A program made the translations under genes and the position numbers. A DNA stretch of 64,000 nt from an uncultured Granulosicoccaceae bacterium (GTDB taxonomy: Bacteria; Pseudomonadota; Gammaproteobacteria; Granulosicoccales; Granulosicoccaceae): positions 1 through 64,000 of the forward strand of contig CALLBO010000021.1 of assembly GCA_937998875.1 (NCBI GenBank), read 5' to 3'. Under the pieces are notes generated by a model. It did not search any database and had not been told where the DNA came from. It saw nothing but the letters and a program-made list of their open reading frames with translations. This document shows, piece after piece, positions 27,728 through 37,297 of the stretch (position 1 is the first letter of the stretch; the number at the start of each line of letters is the position of its first letter).

Positions 27728-28549
27728 TTGGCTAAGAAGAAGAAAAATAAAAAACTTACCATGGCGCAGAAAGCGGATCGCCATGAGCTTTATCAGGAGT
27801 CGGTACAGGATTCCGAATTCGAACTCGATTTCGTTCAGGATACCTACAAAGACATCCGTGGCAAAAAGCCGGTAGATCTGCGAGAGGATTTTGCCGGTAC
27901 ATCGCGCAGCGCCTGTGTCTGGACCAAGCGCAACAAAGCCAACCGGTCCTATGCCGTCGACTTCGATCAGGAAGTACTCGACTGGGGTCACAAGCATAAC
28001 TACATGAAGCTCAAGCCCAAGCAACGCGAGCGCGTTGAATTGATCAAGGGCGATGTGCTAACGGCAAAAACACCTCCCGTAGATGTCTGTCTGGCGTTTA
28101 ATTTCAGTTACTGGATATTTCAGGAGCGCAAGGTGCTCAAGCGCTACTTCAGGGCTGTTCACCGCACGCTAAAAGATGACGGCATTCTGTTTCTGGATGG
28201 CTACGGTGGTTCTGAAGCCCACCAGACTTCTGTTGAAAAGCACAAGCTGGACAAATTCACCTACCACTGGGATCAAAACAAGTTCAACCCGCTCACCCAG
28301 GAAATGCAGTGCTATATCCACTTCCGTTTTCCGGACAAATCGCGGTTGGATAAAGCGTTTAGTTACAACTGGCGCCTCTGGGGAGGTCATGAAATAGAAG
28401 ATGTGCTTAGAGAAGCCGGCTTCAGTAATGTGCGTTTCTACGTGCAGAAGTTTGATGACGAAACTGATGAGGCGTTAGATGAGTTTGAAGAGACTCGTGA
28501 TGTTGAAGATCATGAGTGCTGGATCGCCTATATTGCTGCAGAGAAGTAG
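27728..28549 (+). CDS. Class I SAM-dependent methyltransferase
   Basis: 273 residues from a TTG start, with AAAGG upstream and a lysine-rich N-terminus (MAKKKKNKK). The SAM-binding motif I region is LREDFAGTSRSACVW near 52-66, followed by an acidic residue at the end of strand 2 (YAVDFDQEVLDWG). Strand 4 reads VCLAFNFSYWIF. The target is not evident. It follows yadH by 25 bp and could be in the same transcript. Confidence 0.83.
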   Translation: MAKKKKNKKLTMAQKADRHELYQESVQDSEFELDFVQDTYKDIRGKKPVDLREDFAGTSRSACVWTKRNKANRSYAVDFDQEVLDWGHKHNYMKLKPKQRERVELIKGDVLTAKTPPVDVCLAFNFSYWIFQERKVLKRYFRAVHRTLKDDGILFLDGYGGSEAHQTSVEKHKLDKFTYHWDQNKFNPLTQEMQCYIHFRFPDKSRLDKAFSYNWRLWGGHEIEDVLREAGFSNVRFYVQKFDDETDEALDEFEETRDVEDHECWIAYIAAEK

Positions 28550-28790
28550 CTGTTAGCAGGTGTTTCGCACCGAACTTGTCAAATGCCTGTAGCGTGCTTT
28601 CGAAACGAGGTAATGGCAGCTGTGAGGCTGTTGTGTCGGGTGGCAGCCTTGAAAGCGCGCGGAGTTTATGTGTAGAGCGATCCAGTTTGTAAATAGATTG
28701 GCAGTCGCCTTACTATAAAAAGCACCGCGGTATCTGTCAGCGAAGCAGTGCGTGATTCGCAGGTAGGAAATCACTCTTGAGGACACAGTA

Positions 28791-29807
28791 TTGAGGCAGC
28801 CGGATCAATCTGCAACACCATCGGAAAATCGAGGCAAAGCAAAGTCCACCTGGCACTATATGCCGACGGTGCCGGTGGCTGTTTCTCCATACTTCCGCTG
28901 GCCGCCTGACTTCCACGGTGTTCTCAAATGGATGGTCGGCGGATGGTTTCCAGTCTCGGAGCGACTGATCATTTTGCTGCTGGCTGTGATAGCCAGTGTG
29001 TTGTTCGAGCCGGTACTCACAGAAACTACCAGCTTCTCACCAGGCTGGGTTTTTCATTTGCTCGCGAGAAATCTGTTTTTAATGTGTCTGGTTGCTGGCG
29101 GCCTGCACTGGTATTTCTACATCGCTCGTATTCAGGGTGATGAGCGCCGGTATGACGCACGCCCGTTCGCCACTTCAAGTAAAGTCTTCACCTTTGGTTC
29201 TCAGGTGCGCGACAATATGTTTTGGACGCTCGCCAGTGGGGTGGTCGTGTGGACTGCGTACGAAGCATTGATGTTGTGGGCGCTGGCGAACGGCTATGCC
29301 CCCGCGTTGAGCATGCCGGAGCAATGGTTGTGGCTGGTACTGTTGATATTTCTGTTGCCGATGTGGGAAACCACGCACTTCTTTTTAATTCATCGTTTAA
29401 TTCATACCACTGAATTGTATAAGCGCATACATGCGCTTCACCATAGAAATACCAATGTTGGTCCGTGGTCGGGTTTGTCGATGCATCCCCTGGAGCATGT
29501 TATTTATCTGAGCACTATCCTGATACATTTCGTTGTACCGTCAACACCGCTGTTGATTGCATTTCACCTGATGTACTTCACGTTGTCCGCCGCCACAACA
29601 CACACGGGTTATCAGGGCATATTGGTTCGCGGTAAGTTGGTGTTACCGCTGGGTACGTTTCATCACCAGTTGCATCACCGGTTTTTTACCTGCAACTACG
29701 GCGGCCTTGAAATGCCGTGGGATCAATGGACCGGCAGCTTTCACGATGGCACACCCGAGTCCCATAAGGCGTTTTTAGCCAGGCGCAGAGATAAGCTTAA
29801 TGGGTAA
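28791..29807 (+). CDS. Fatty acid hydroxylase / sterol desaturase superfamily membrane protein
   Basis: 338 residues from a TTG start with GAGGA upstream. Four to six hydrophobic segments and the three di-iron histidine clusters: HRLIH, HALHH plus MHPLEH, and HHQLHH near the C-terminus. Such enzymes hydroxylate or desaturate lipids at the membrane using O2. The N-terminal 25 residues are polar. A true sterol pathway is not implied. The 240-bp gap upstream shows no gene. Confidence 0.87.
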   Translation: MRQPDQSATPSENRGKAKSTWHYMPTVPVAVSPYFRWPPDFHGVLKWMVGGWFPVSERLIILLLAVIASVLFEPVLTETTSFSPGWVFHLLARNLFLMCLVAGGLHWYFYIARIQGDERRYDARPFATSSKVFTFGSQVRDNMFWTLASGVVVWTAYEALMLWALANGYAPALSMPEQWLWLVLLIFLLPMWETTHFFLIHRLIHTTELYKRIHALHHRNTNVGPWSGLSMHPLEHVIYLSTILIHFVVPSTPLLIAFHLMYFTLSAATTHTGYQGILVRGKLVLPLGTFHHQLHHRFFTCNYGGLEMPWDQWTGSFHDGTPESHKAFLARRRDKLNG

Positions 29808-29833
29808 GCTCACCGTTAAGAATCAGGTGAGCT
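29807..29833. terminator. Hairpin between convergent genes
   Basis: AGCTCACC and GGTGAGCT form a perfect eight-pair stem with an eleven-base loop, starting at the stop codon of the hydroxylase gene and facing znuB on the other strand. There is no clear T-run, so termination strength is uncertain. Confidence 0.5.
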
Positions 29834-29859
29834 GAAAGGCAGCGGCCAATCGCTTTTGT

Positions 29860-30645
29860 CTAGCGACGCGGCATCACCGAGCTGCATAAAAACATCACCA
29901 GGGTCGCCGCCACAATAGACGGTCCGGCGGCGGTATCCCATTGAAGAGAGGCGGCAAGGCCTGCTATCACTGCAATCGCACCAATTACCGAGGCAATCAC
30001 CGCCATACTTTCCGGGCTTGTTGCAAATCGTCGTGCGGTAGCTGCCGGTATGACCAGCAGGGCGGTGATTAGCAATACCCCGATTATTCTCACCGTCACG
30101 GCGATAACAGCGGCTAGCAGTAAAAGATAGAGGAGTTGTATGTGCCGTGGTTTACTGCCTTCGGCGACCGATAGTTCTTCGTTTACAGTTGACGCTAGTA
30201 GTGGCTTCCAGATAAAGACAAGAATAGCCAGCGCAATGGCTGTGGTGGCGGCAATAATTAGTACATCCTGTCGGCCTACAGACAGCACATCGCCAAACAG
30301 ATAAGACAATATATCCACGTTGTTGCCACTCATAAATCCAACTGCGAGTAAGCCAAGCGCCAGAGATGAGTGAGAAAGTATGCCGAGCAAAGTGTCGTTC
30401 GACAGATCAGATCGTTTCTGCAAAACAACCATCGCCAGAGCAGTTATCACGGCAATCACAAATATGCCGATATTCACATGGATATCGAGTAGCAGCGCAA
30501 CAGTAATGCCCAACAGTGCAGAGTGCGCCATGGTGTCACCGAAGTATGCCATGCGACGCCACACCACAAAGCAACCGAACGGTGCGGCGAGCAGTGCAAC
30601 CAGGACACCTGCCAGCATGGCTCTGATGGTGAAGTCATCTAACAT
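29860..30645 (-). CDS. znuB: Zinc ABC transporter permease
   Basis: 261 residues, seven to eight membrane helices, ABC-3 family. The N-terminus (LAGVLVALLAAPFGCFVVWR, then MAYFGDTMAHSALLG) is diagnostic for ZnuB-type permeases. It forms the channel of the zinc importer with ZnuC (15 bp upstream, same operon) and the divergently encoded ZnuA. Confidence 0.93.
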   Translation of the reverse strand: MLDDFTIRAMLAGVLVALLAAPFGCFVVWRRMAYFGDTMAHSALLGITVALLLDIHVNIGIFVIAVITALAMVVLQKRSDLSNDTLLGILSHSSLALGLLAVGFMSGNNVDILSYLFGDVLSVGRQDVLIIAATTAIALAILVFIWKPLLASTVNEELSVAEGSKPRHIQLLYLLLLAAVIAVTVRIIGVLLITALLVIPAATARRFATSPESMAVIASVIGAIAVIAGLAASLQWDTAAGPSIVAATLVMFLCSSVMPRR

Positions 30646-30660
30646 TGTTGTTACAAAAAA

Positions 30661-31425
30661 TTAGTGTGTGTGATCATGGATGACTTCACCATCAGGACCA
30701 TGCGTATGATCGTGATGATGACGATAGATTGCCAATGCCTCTGAGCCACGCGCACCGAAAAGATCCATAAACTCCGGGCTGTTGGTGACAACCTGAGGTG
30801 AGCCGGAACAGCAGACATGGCCGTTCAGGCAGATGACGGTATCTGTTTCTGCCATAACAATATGCAAGTCATGTGAGACCAGCAAGACACCACAGTTAAG
30901 TTCATCTCTCAACTGTGCAATGAGCTGATAGATCTCAAGCTCGGCGTTAAAATCCACTCCCTGTACCGGTTCGTCCAGAACTAACAAATCGGGTTTTGAT
31001 GCGATGGCGCGTGCCATCAGTACCCGCTGAAACTCGCCACCGGAGAGTGCTGCCATTTCGCGATTCTGTAAACCATCTACACCGGTTGTTGCCAGTGCGT
31101 CTGCAATGATTGAATCATTGTATTTTTGTGTCAGCCGCATAAAGCGATTGACGGTCAACGGCATAGTCCAGTTGATTTCAAGCTTCTGTGGAACGTAGCC
31201 GATTGAGAGCCGATCCAGTGAGGATACCGATCCCGAGTCCGGTTTTTGAATGCCGAGTATCGCCTTAATCGTCGTACTTTTGCCACTGCCGTTTGGGCCT
31301 ACAAGCGTGACAATCTCACCACGGCTCACAGACAAACTGACATTATGGATCAGGGTATTGCTGCCGCGTTTGACCGACAGATTAACAACATCGATCAGCT
31401 TCTCTTTTAGCGGATTGTTATTCAA
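30661..31425 (-). CDS. znuC: Zinc ABC transporter ATP-binding protein
   Basis: 254 residues from the chosen TTG at 31425, close to the normal ZnuC length. Walker A GPNGSGKST, signature LSGGEFQRVLMARAI, Walker B LLVLDEPVQGVD, H-loop LVSHDLHIV. The C-terminus ends in a His-rich tail (HHHDHTHG, HDHTH), as in many ZnuC proteins. The frame stays open upstream to 31749, but that would run over the znuA start and signal peptide on the other strand, and the extra residues show no domain. A TTG at 31533 is an alternative start. Operon with znuB. Confidence 0.88.
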   Translation of the reverse strand: MNNNPLKEKLIDVVNLSVKRGSNTLIHNVSLSVSRGEIVTLVGPNGSGKSTTIKAILGIQKPDSGSVSSLDRLSIGYVPQKLEINWTMPLTVNRFMRLTQKYNDSIIADALATTGVDGLQNREMAALSGGEFQRVLMARAIASKPDLLVLDEPVQGVDFNAELEIYQLIAQLRDELNCGVLLVSHDLHIVMAETDTVICLNGHVCCSGSPQVVTNSPEFMDLFGARGSEALAIYRHHHDHTHGPDGEVIHDHTH

Positions 31426-31542
31426 AACATGTATCTGCCGGGCTGGTGATGAACCGCTCGCAACTCGCCGTTTATCGGTGGCCTGTGGTTGCGGTTGGAG
31501 GAATGTGTGCGGGTTGTTGAGGTAGGCAAACAACCGTTGCGC

Positions 31543-31548
31543 TATAAT
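31543..31548 (+). promoter_or_regulatory. Possible -10 box of znuA
   Basis: TATAAT stands 28 bp before the znuA start codon in the znuA-znuC intergenic region. No good -35 at standard spacing and no clear Zur palindrome was found by eye. Confidence 0.35.
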
Positions 31549-31576
31549 CGGGGTCCAATCATAGCCGATCCTACCG

Positions 31577-32488
31577 TTGAAACACACGAATTCAGTTTGC
31601 GCATTGCTGCTGGCAGTATTGCTATTCCGGCCGGTGCCGACATTTGCGGATGGCCCTCCATCGGTTTTGGCGACAATCAAACCATTGCACAGTATTGTGC
31701 TCGCAGTGACTGACGGCATCAGCCAACCAGATCTGCTGCTCGACGGCAATATTTCCCCGCATCTGTTTCAGGTGAAACCTTCACACATCAGAGCCGTCAG
31801 CGATGCTGAGGTTGTTGTCTGGGCCGGCGAGGGCATAGAGCGATTTCTGCCCTCGATGGTAGAAAATCAAAACAAAGACCCTGTGATGATCAGCATGGCT
31901 GACCATGTCGGTATCGAGCTTCGAGCGCGCGACAAACACTCCGACCACGATCATGGTGAGCTCGATTATCACTTATGGCTTGACCCGCAAAACGCAATAC
32001 AGTTTGCCACGCTACTTGCCAGTGAACTCTCGGCAATTGATCCATCCAATGCGGATCAGTACCAACACAACGCCGCAGATTTTACCGTGGGCGTTCAGGC
32101 TGCTACGGAAAAGATTAAGGCCGCTTTATCAACAGCCGTTGGACAGCAGTATCTTATATATCATGACTCGCTACAGTATCTTGAGAACGCATTCGGGCTT
32201 GGTGAAGCGATTATTGTTGCACCGCAACCTCAGGTGCAGGCAGGTGGCAAACGGCTGCGTGCACTGCACAATACACTGGCCGAGCAGCAGATTGGATGTT
32301 TGATTTCTGAACCTCAGTTTCAGTCACCGGTGGTGAACAGTATTGCACACGATCTCGGCGTGCAGCCGGTGATGATTGATCCGTTGGCAGTGGCGTTTGA
32401 ACCTGGTGCGGATCTCTATGCCGATTGGCTGCTGGATTTAGCGACCACGCTTGCAGATTGTTTTGCTGCAACAAAAAGTCATGACTAG
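31577..32488 (+). CDS. znuA: Zinc ABC transporter periplasmic binding protein
   Basis: 303 residues from a TTG start; the signal peptide ends near TFADG. Cluster A-I metal-binding protein: zinc ligand candidates are His in IKPLHSIV, His in GNISPHLFQVKPS, His in YHDSLQYLENAFG, and Asp in DPLAV near the C-terminus. A short His/Asp loop (DKHSDHDHGELDYH) replaces the long charged loop of other ZnuA proteins. Divergent from znuCB, as usual for this system; Zur control is expected but the operator was not found. Confidence 0.93.
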   Translation: MKHTNSVCALLLAVLLFRPVPTFADGPPSVLATIKPLHSIVLAVTDGISQPDLLLDGNISPHLFQVKPSHIRAVSDAEVVVWAGEGIERFLPSMVENQNKDPVMISMADHVGIELRARDKHSDHDHGELDYHLWLDPQNAIQFATLLASELSAIDPSNADQYQHNAADFTVGVQAATEKIKAALSTAVGQQYLIYHDSLQYLENAFGLGEAIIVAPQPQVQAGGKRLRALHNTLAEQQIGCLISEPQFQSPVVNSIAHDLGVQPVMIDPLAVAFEPGADLYADWLLDLATTLADCFAATKSHD

Positions 32489-32546
32489 GTATGCCCGTTA
32501 AAGCCAATGTAGTTGCCGGGGTTGAGTTGCATACCGGGGCCCGGTT

Positions 32547-33545
32547 ATGAGAATCATGCTTGCACCGATGGAGGGTGTTACCGATTTTCATATGCGCAGG
32601 ATTCTCACTTCGGTTTATAGATACGACCGGTGTGTGACTGAGTTTATTCGCATTACCAACAGTTTGTATCCAGACCGGGTGTTTTTAAAATACTGCCCGG
32701 AGCTTGAATCCGGTGGTATGACCGATACTGGTGTGCCCGTCTACGTGCAGCTGCTTGGTACAGACCATCACTGTATTACACTTAATGCAAAGCGGCTGGT
32801 TGAACTCGGTGCGCCCGGCATCGATCTTAATTTTGGTTGTCCGGCAAAAACCGTTAACCGCCATGGTGGCGGGTCTTCATTGTTGCGAACACCGGACCGT
32901 GTGATCGACATTGTGGCGGCAGTGCGGGATGCGATCGATCCATCGGTTCCGGTAACCGCCAAGATTCGCCTCGGCTTTGATAACACCGACAACCTGATGC
33001 AGATTGCTACCGGTATCGAGGCGGCCGGTGCAACCGAGTTATGTGTACATGCCCGCACCCGGCTTGACGGTTACAAGCCACCTGCGCACTGGCGAGAGGT
33101 GAAGCAGGTTAGAGAGCAGCTGACAATTCCGGTTATTGTGAATGGTGAAATCTGGACAGACTGCGATGCAGAAATGGCACAATCTGACAGTGATTGTTTT
33201 GACTTGATGCTGGGCCGCGGTGCGCTGGCAATGCCTGATCTTGCCTGTCAAATTAGATCTTCTTTGCAAGGCAAATCTGACGGCAGCAACGCTGCGGGTA
33301 AAAAACCTGCCTCGGGTAAAAAACTCGCGTGGCCTGATGTGTTGGAATTACTTGAGCAGTTGTTGCAGACGGCTGCTGATCTACCCGTTAAATACGCGGG
33401 TAATAGAACCAAACAATGGTTGTGCTATCTGGTACGGGAGTACGCTGGTGCGCGTGAGTTGTTTCCGGAAATTAAACGACTACGGGATATCGATTCTATC
33501 GCGCTGCAGATACGTCGCCATCGCAATGGTTTGCACACTACTTAA
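32547..33545 (+). CDS. dusC: tRNA-dihydrouridine(16) synthase
   Basis: 332 residues. FMN-dependent reduction of uridine 16 in the tRNA D-loop. N-terminal LAPMEGVTD, the FGCPAKTVNRHGGGSSLL motif with the catalytic Cys, VTAKIRLG, CVHARTRLDGY and the FMN-phosphate motif VNGEIW and LGRGAL. The combination GEIW plus RTRLDGY is closer to DusC than DusA or DusB. The last bases overlap the stop of the convergent metalloprotease gene by 8 bp. Confidence 0.93.
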   Translation: MRIMLAPMEGVTDFHMRRILTSVYRYDRCVTEFIRITNSLYPDRVFLKYCPELESGGMTDTGVPVYVQLLGTDHHCITLNAKRLVELGAPGIDLNFGCPAKTVNRHGGGSSLLRTPDRVIDIVAAVRDAIDPSVPVTAKIRLGFDNTDNLMQIATGIEAAGATELCVHARTRLDGYKPPAHWREVKQVREQLTIPVIVNGEIWTDCDAEMAQSDSDCFDLMLGRGALAMPDLACQIRSSLQGKSDGSNAAGKKPASGKKLAWPDVLELLEQLLQTAADLPVKYAGNRTKQWLCYLVREYAGARELFPEIKRLRDIDSIALQIRRHRNGLHTT

Positions 33546-34695
33546 AGCGTTTAACCGGCTTGTGACTGTGATCAGGTAATTCAACCGCCAGCATCGCTGC
33601 GGGTTTGTTGTGCAACACACCATTGTGTTGTGTGTTAAGCGGCGGGGCTGTCATTGCCAGTTCCTGTTCCATTGCCGGTGCGTGACAGCTATTTGCTAAA
33701 GATCGTTTCACTGATGCGATTGTGCAACTTGAAAACTGTTGTGTCGTAGCAGATGAAATGTAGGGCCACATCACTTTGTCAGAGCTTGCTGCACAGGCAG
33801 TATCGGTGTCATGCAGCGCACCCAGGTTATGGGCCAGCTCGTGTGCCGCGAGCAGAATGTCATGTTCATAGTGAGTTGACAGTCCGACATCATAACCGTC
33901 GGTGCGACAAGCGGTATCAATCCACGCCAATCCTACCGGCTGATCGATTGGCGTATTGCCGGAGAATAGATGTACCAGACTTACGTCTTTACCTATGAGT
34001 GGGGTATTCATTCGGTAATCACGAAAACCCCTTAACATCTTCTCAATAACCACATTGCCGAAATCCAGGGGATCAGACTGTGTATCGGTAATATTGATAG
34101 CTGTCTCTACCTGTAATGCAAGGCCGAACTCTTCACGAAAGATTCCATCAACAGAGTTGATCAATCCCAGTGCATACTCAAGGCCTCTGCCGTTATGGCG
34201 AGCGTTATATTTACTGTCTACAACAATCGCAATTCTTGCGACACGCGTTACAGGTGGCAAGATATTTAAAGACGCGTTGGTTTGGTTGTCAGAGGTAAGC
34301 GTCACGCGATGATCGTGATTATCCGCCAGAGGCTTTACAGTAGCTGGTCGGTTGCCGGTTTGGTGAAAACGAAATCGCTTGCCGTAGCGTGAGATAACGC
34401 CATCGACCTGGTTGATGCTTTTTGTCAGACGTACCCAGGAGTTTTTATCTCCCTTGATTTTACCAACGTAGGTTCTTACCGGTGCTGACTGTCGAGCGCC
34501 GTTGTTATCCAGTACGTCAAGTGAATGTGAGACGCGGCTCGGTTCCAGCAGCAGGGTAAGTATTTGACCGTTAACAGCCAATTGCGTTTGGTGGGTATAT
34601 TCGCTGGAGTGAGCAGGCGCAGCGCTGATTCCGCAAAGAAGCACGATTGAGAACAGCGCTTTTAAAAATCTGCCGTAGCCAGCTGAGTGCTGCAT
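33538..34695 (-). CDS. Secreted reprolysin-like zinc metalloprotease (M12 type)
   Basis: 385 residues from ATG at 34695; a GTG one codon earlier is possible. Signal peptide to about APAHS (27-31), a prodomain-like half resembling reprolysin propeptides (SWVRLTKSINQVDGVIS), and the protease half starting near ARIAIVVDSKYNA. Zinc site HELAHNLGALHD with the Met-turn VMWPYI. Cys residues late in the chain could form disulfides. Likely a secreted adamalysin-type peptidase. Convergent with dusC. Confidence 0.88.
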   Translation of the reverse strand: MQHSAGYGRFLKALFSIVLLCGISAAPAHSSEYTHQTQLAVNGQILTLLLEPSRVSHSLDVLDNNGARQSAPVRTYVGKIKGDKNSWVRLTKSINQVDGVISRYGKRFRFHQTGNRPATVKPLADNHDHRVTLTSDNQTNASLNILPPVTRVARIAIVVDSKYNARHNGRGLEYALGLINSVDGIFREEFGLALQVETAINITDTQSDPLDFGNVVIEKMLRGFRDYRMNTPLIGKDVSLVHLFSGNTPIDQPVGLAWIDTACRTDGYDVGLSTHYEHDILLAAHELAHNLGALHDTDTACAASSDKVMWPYISSATTQQFSSCTIASVKRSLANSCHAPAMEQELAMTAPPLNTQHNGVLHNKPAAMLAVELPDHSHKPVKRFK

Positions 34696-35110
34696 CACTG
34701 TTACGCCTGTCCGAAGAAAGGCGGCAGTTTATTGACATAGCGTGATTCTGGCTGTGAGTTATGCCCGATTTAGGCATAGCTGTACGCGTCGAAGCTCTAT
34801 ATGTAACGATTATGAGACATGTATTGTTCGGATGCTGGCAACGGTGGCACTGGTCCACGGTACAGGCGGAAGCAGGTCACGCTTTTGTAGCACTGAAATG
34901 TTGCTGTTGGCGGTTATCGGGCGATGCCAATAAGGACGATACTGGTCCGCATAATCAAATGAAGCGGTGTTTGGCACCTGTCCGGTATCAATGCGGGGAT
35001 ATCAAAGCGAGGCAGCAAATACTCTGAGGGCACCGCCAGGGTTGGTGATTTCTGGAGTTTAAATAGCGCCACTGTTGCTGGCGAAAGTAAAAATGGACTG
35101 TGTTTATCGG
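34696..35110. other. 415-bp gap without a supported gene
   Basis: Contains the upstream region of the metalloprotease gene and the 3' side of the small secreted protein gene. Short open frames exist on both strands but have no start site or protein-like composition that I would defend. No repeat element or hairpin stood out. Confidence 0.5.
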
Positions 35111-35404
35111 CTACCACATGCCGGCAAAGGTGACTCTGTTATTTTTTAACATCACTCTGAAGCTTCCATAGTCCCAGACATTCAGGCCATTGATGCCATT
35201 GAGCTTTCGTAGGGGCTCACCGTATACCCGCACAATGTTGGTGGCGTTGTCACCCACGGATGGCAAATGAAAGTCACCAAAGCTGTTTTGCAGCGTCAGG
35301 TTGTCGTGTAGTTCGCAAGCGGTTGCGTGCGTAGAGTGAACCAGAGTAACAGCGATAACTGCTAGCAGGCTGATTTGAGCGAGGCCAGTCATATGCTTTT
35401 TCAT
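35111..35404 (-). CDS. Small secreted protein, possibly SmpA/OmlA-like
   Basis: 97 residues from the ATG at 35404, which gives a clean signal peptide (MKKHMTGLAQISLLAVIAV, cleaved near THATA). The mature part (IVRVYGEPLRKLNGINGLNV, then WDYGSFRVMLKNNRVTFAGM) resembles the 'V...GEP......G...W.Y' pattern of SmpA/BamE-like small beta-rich proteins. It lies 20 bp after nothing else on its strand except the thioesterase stop downstream. Function unknown. Confidence 0.55.
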   Translation of the reverse strand: MKKHMTGLAQISLLAVIAVTLVHSTHATACELHDNLTLQNSFGDFHLPSVGDNATNIVRVYGEPLRKLNGINGLNVWDYGSFRVMLKNNRVTFAGMW

Positions 35405-35478
35405 GGTTTGCTCGTGCGTTCTGTTGGTCAGGTCGATAGCGGCGCTTGTGTGTCTCACTTGAGTCCGCTACCGTTTTG

Positions 35479-36261
35479 TCAGGTTTTGCGAATCAGTAAC
35501 GTTTGCAGGGCTCTGCCGACAGAACCGTTTTCATCGAACAGTTGCGCGTCTGCCATGCCGATACCGGAATCTTCCCAGTATCCGGTCGCGTTGGTTCCCA
35601 GCCATTCTCCTAACGGCTCGCGGTGCAGCAAAATGGTGAGATCGGGATTCATAAAGTTGAATTCACCGGGCTCTGCATTACGACTGAATGCATTGCCACA
35701 ATCTGCCAGCGGGCATATACGTTGAAAAGCGCTGGGTGTTTCATCATCCAGAAGCGGGACGGTTTTCATCCATGCAATCGTTGGACCCGGTTCCGGGTCC
35801 TGACCTTGCGGATACTTGACCGTGACACCGCTGCCATTAAACGCCGGTTTGTCGTGCAGTGTTTTTCGGATCGGGAAGTCACCAACGGCAGCGTCTGAGT
35901 GTTTACCATAGGCAACAGCATGTGATGGAAGTGTCTGATTCGGTTGTGGTGTCATTTGCAGCGCTACAGCCGTCGCACAAATTTTACCATCGCTGTCTGT
36001 AAGGGTGGCAGCACTGGTTGTAACGATGCGTCCCTTGCGGGTTAGCTCTGCAGCTATTGAAAACCCGATGTACGGGATCGGTCGAATCAGGTTGACGGTA
36101 ATTCTTACCAGTTGCTGATCCGGGTTCAGTTGCTCAACTGCTCTGGCAAGTAACGCAGTAGGTGGGCCTGCGTGACAGTGATCTTCGTGCCACGGACCCC
36201 GGGTATGGCTGGTGGGTTGAAACCAGATATTGTCTTCAGTGGTGAAGAAGCTTTCAGTCAT
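35479..36261 (-). CDS. TesB-like acyl-CoA thioesterase family protein
   Basis: 260 residues, double hot-dog layout: first half GPWHEDHCHAGPPTALLARA and VRITVNLIRPIP, second half PDLTILLHREPLGEWLG and SGIGMADAQLFDENG. This matches the TesB-like/Acyl-CoA_thio_3 group. AAAGGACC precedes the ATG. Substrate unknown. Confidence 0.82.
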   Translation of the reverse strand: MTESFFTTEDNIWFQPTSHTRGPWHEDHCHAGPPTALLARAVEQLNPDQQLVRITVNLIRPIPYIGFSIAAELTRKGRIVTTSAATLTDSDGKICATAVALQMTPQPNQTLPSHAVAYGKHSDAAVGDFPIRKTLHDKPAFNGSGVTVKYPQGQDPEPGPTIAWMKTVPLLDDETPSAFQRICPLADCGNAFSRNAEPGEFNFMNPDLTILLHREPLGEWLGTNATGYWEDSGIGMADAQLFDENGSVGRALQTLLIRKT

Positions 36262-36341
36262 TGCAAGGTCCTTTCTAGTTCCACGTAGTCGTATGCGATC
36301 TAACCCTCCTGGTCTATCCCGCTTGACGAACTACCTGAACG

Positions 36342-37250
36342 CTACTTTGCCAGTCTTTCAAGAATCGATTCCATATTCTGCAGCAGCTTTTTGTCAGCTT
36401 TCGGCCAGTCAATCTTCATGCTTTCAAGCTCTGCGAGTGTAGTTGCCGCAACAAGCAGGCGCATGTTGAGCTTATCGTCTGCAGGTATCGCATACCATGG
36501 TGCATGAGAGGCGGCAGTTGCATTGATGCAATCTTCAAATGCTGTCATGTAGGCGGGCCAGTGTTCGCGTTCATCAACATCGCCAGTGGAAAACTTCCAG
36601 TGTTTGTCCGGGTTATCCAGTCGTGCAAGTAGTCTTTGCCGCTGTTCCTCTTGTGATACGTTAAGGAAAAACTTTACTACCTTAATACCGTTGTCGGTGG
36701 CGTATTTTTCAAAGTTACGAATCTGATCAAAGCGGCTCTCGAATACTTCTTCCAGGTTGTCGGTAAGCTCTACCGGAAGTTGCTGATATTCTGTCAGAAT
36801 CTCCGGGTGCACCCTGACCACGAGCACTTCTTCATAGTAAGAACGGTTGAAAACACCCAGTCTGCCTCGCTCCGGCATGCGTTGAATAATTCGCCACAGA
36901 TAGCCGTGATCAAGCTCTTCGGCACTTGGCTTTTTAAACGAATACACCTGTATGGTTGCCGGGTTGACGCCTGTTAACAGCCTTTTTATTGTGCCATCTT
37001 TTCCGGCTGCATCCATGGCCTGAAATACCAGCAGCAGACCGTGCCGATTTTGCGCATACATAATTTCCATCAGTTCATCGATGCGCGTAACAATCGAACG
37101 CAGCTTCTGCTTGTAGTCTTTTTTAGAGTCGTATAGCGGTTCGACTTTGTTCGGTGATTTTTTTATCGAGAATCTGGTGCTGCCGTCAAACTCATAGTTT
37201 GCGAGTGACCAGTCGCTGGTGTCTACGTCATTTTTATATTTCTTTGCCAT
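36342..37250 (-). CDS. ppk2: Polyphosphate kinase 2 (polyphosphate:nucleotide phosphotransferase)
   Basis: 302 residues. Transfers phosphate between polyphosphate and nucleoside mono- or diphosphates. Walker A-like AMDAAGKDGTIKRLL, then FNRSYYEEVLVVRVHPE, and the lid region ARLDNPDKHWKFSTGDVDER. The spelling of these motifs fits the class III (AMP- and ADP-using) subgroup best. Strong AAGGGAAT before the ATG. Monocistronic or with the thioesterase 80 bp downstream. Confidence 0.92.
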   Translation of the reverse strand: MAKKYKNDVDTSDWSLANYEFDGSTRFSIKKSPNKVEPLYDSKKDYKQKLRSIVTRIDELMEIMYAQNRHGLLLVFQAMDAAGKDGTIKRLLTGVNPATIQVYSFKKPSAEELDHGYLWRIIQRMPERGRLGVFNRSYYEEVLVVRVHPEILTEYQQLPVELTDNLEEVFESRFDQIRNFEKYATDNGIKVVKFFLNVSQEEQRQRLLARLDNPDKHWKFSTGDVDEREHWPAYMTAFEDCINATAASHAPWYAIPADDKLNMRLLVAATTLAELESMKIDWPKADKKLLQNMESILERLAK

Positions 37251-37297
37251 GACTATTCCCTTTGAAGGTGGGTTGACGGAAACGGTTTTGTGAAAAT

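Noticed and set aside
31500..31576. Zur box in the znuA-znuC region
   Set aside because: No palindrome close to the gammaproteobacterial Zur pattern could be found by eye; only an isolated TATAAT.
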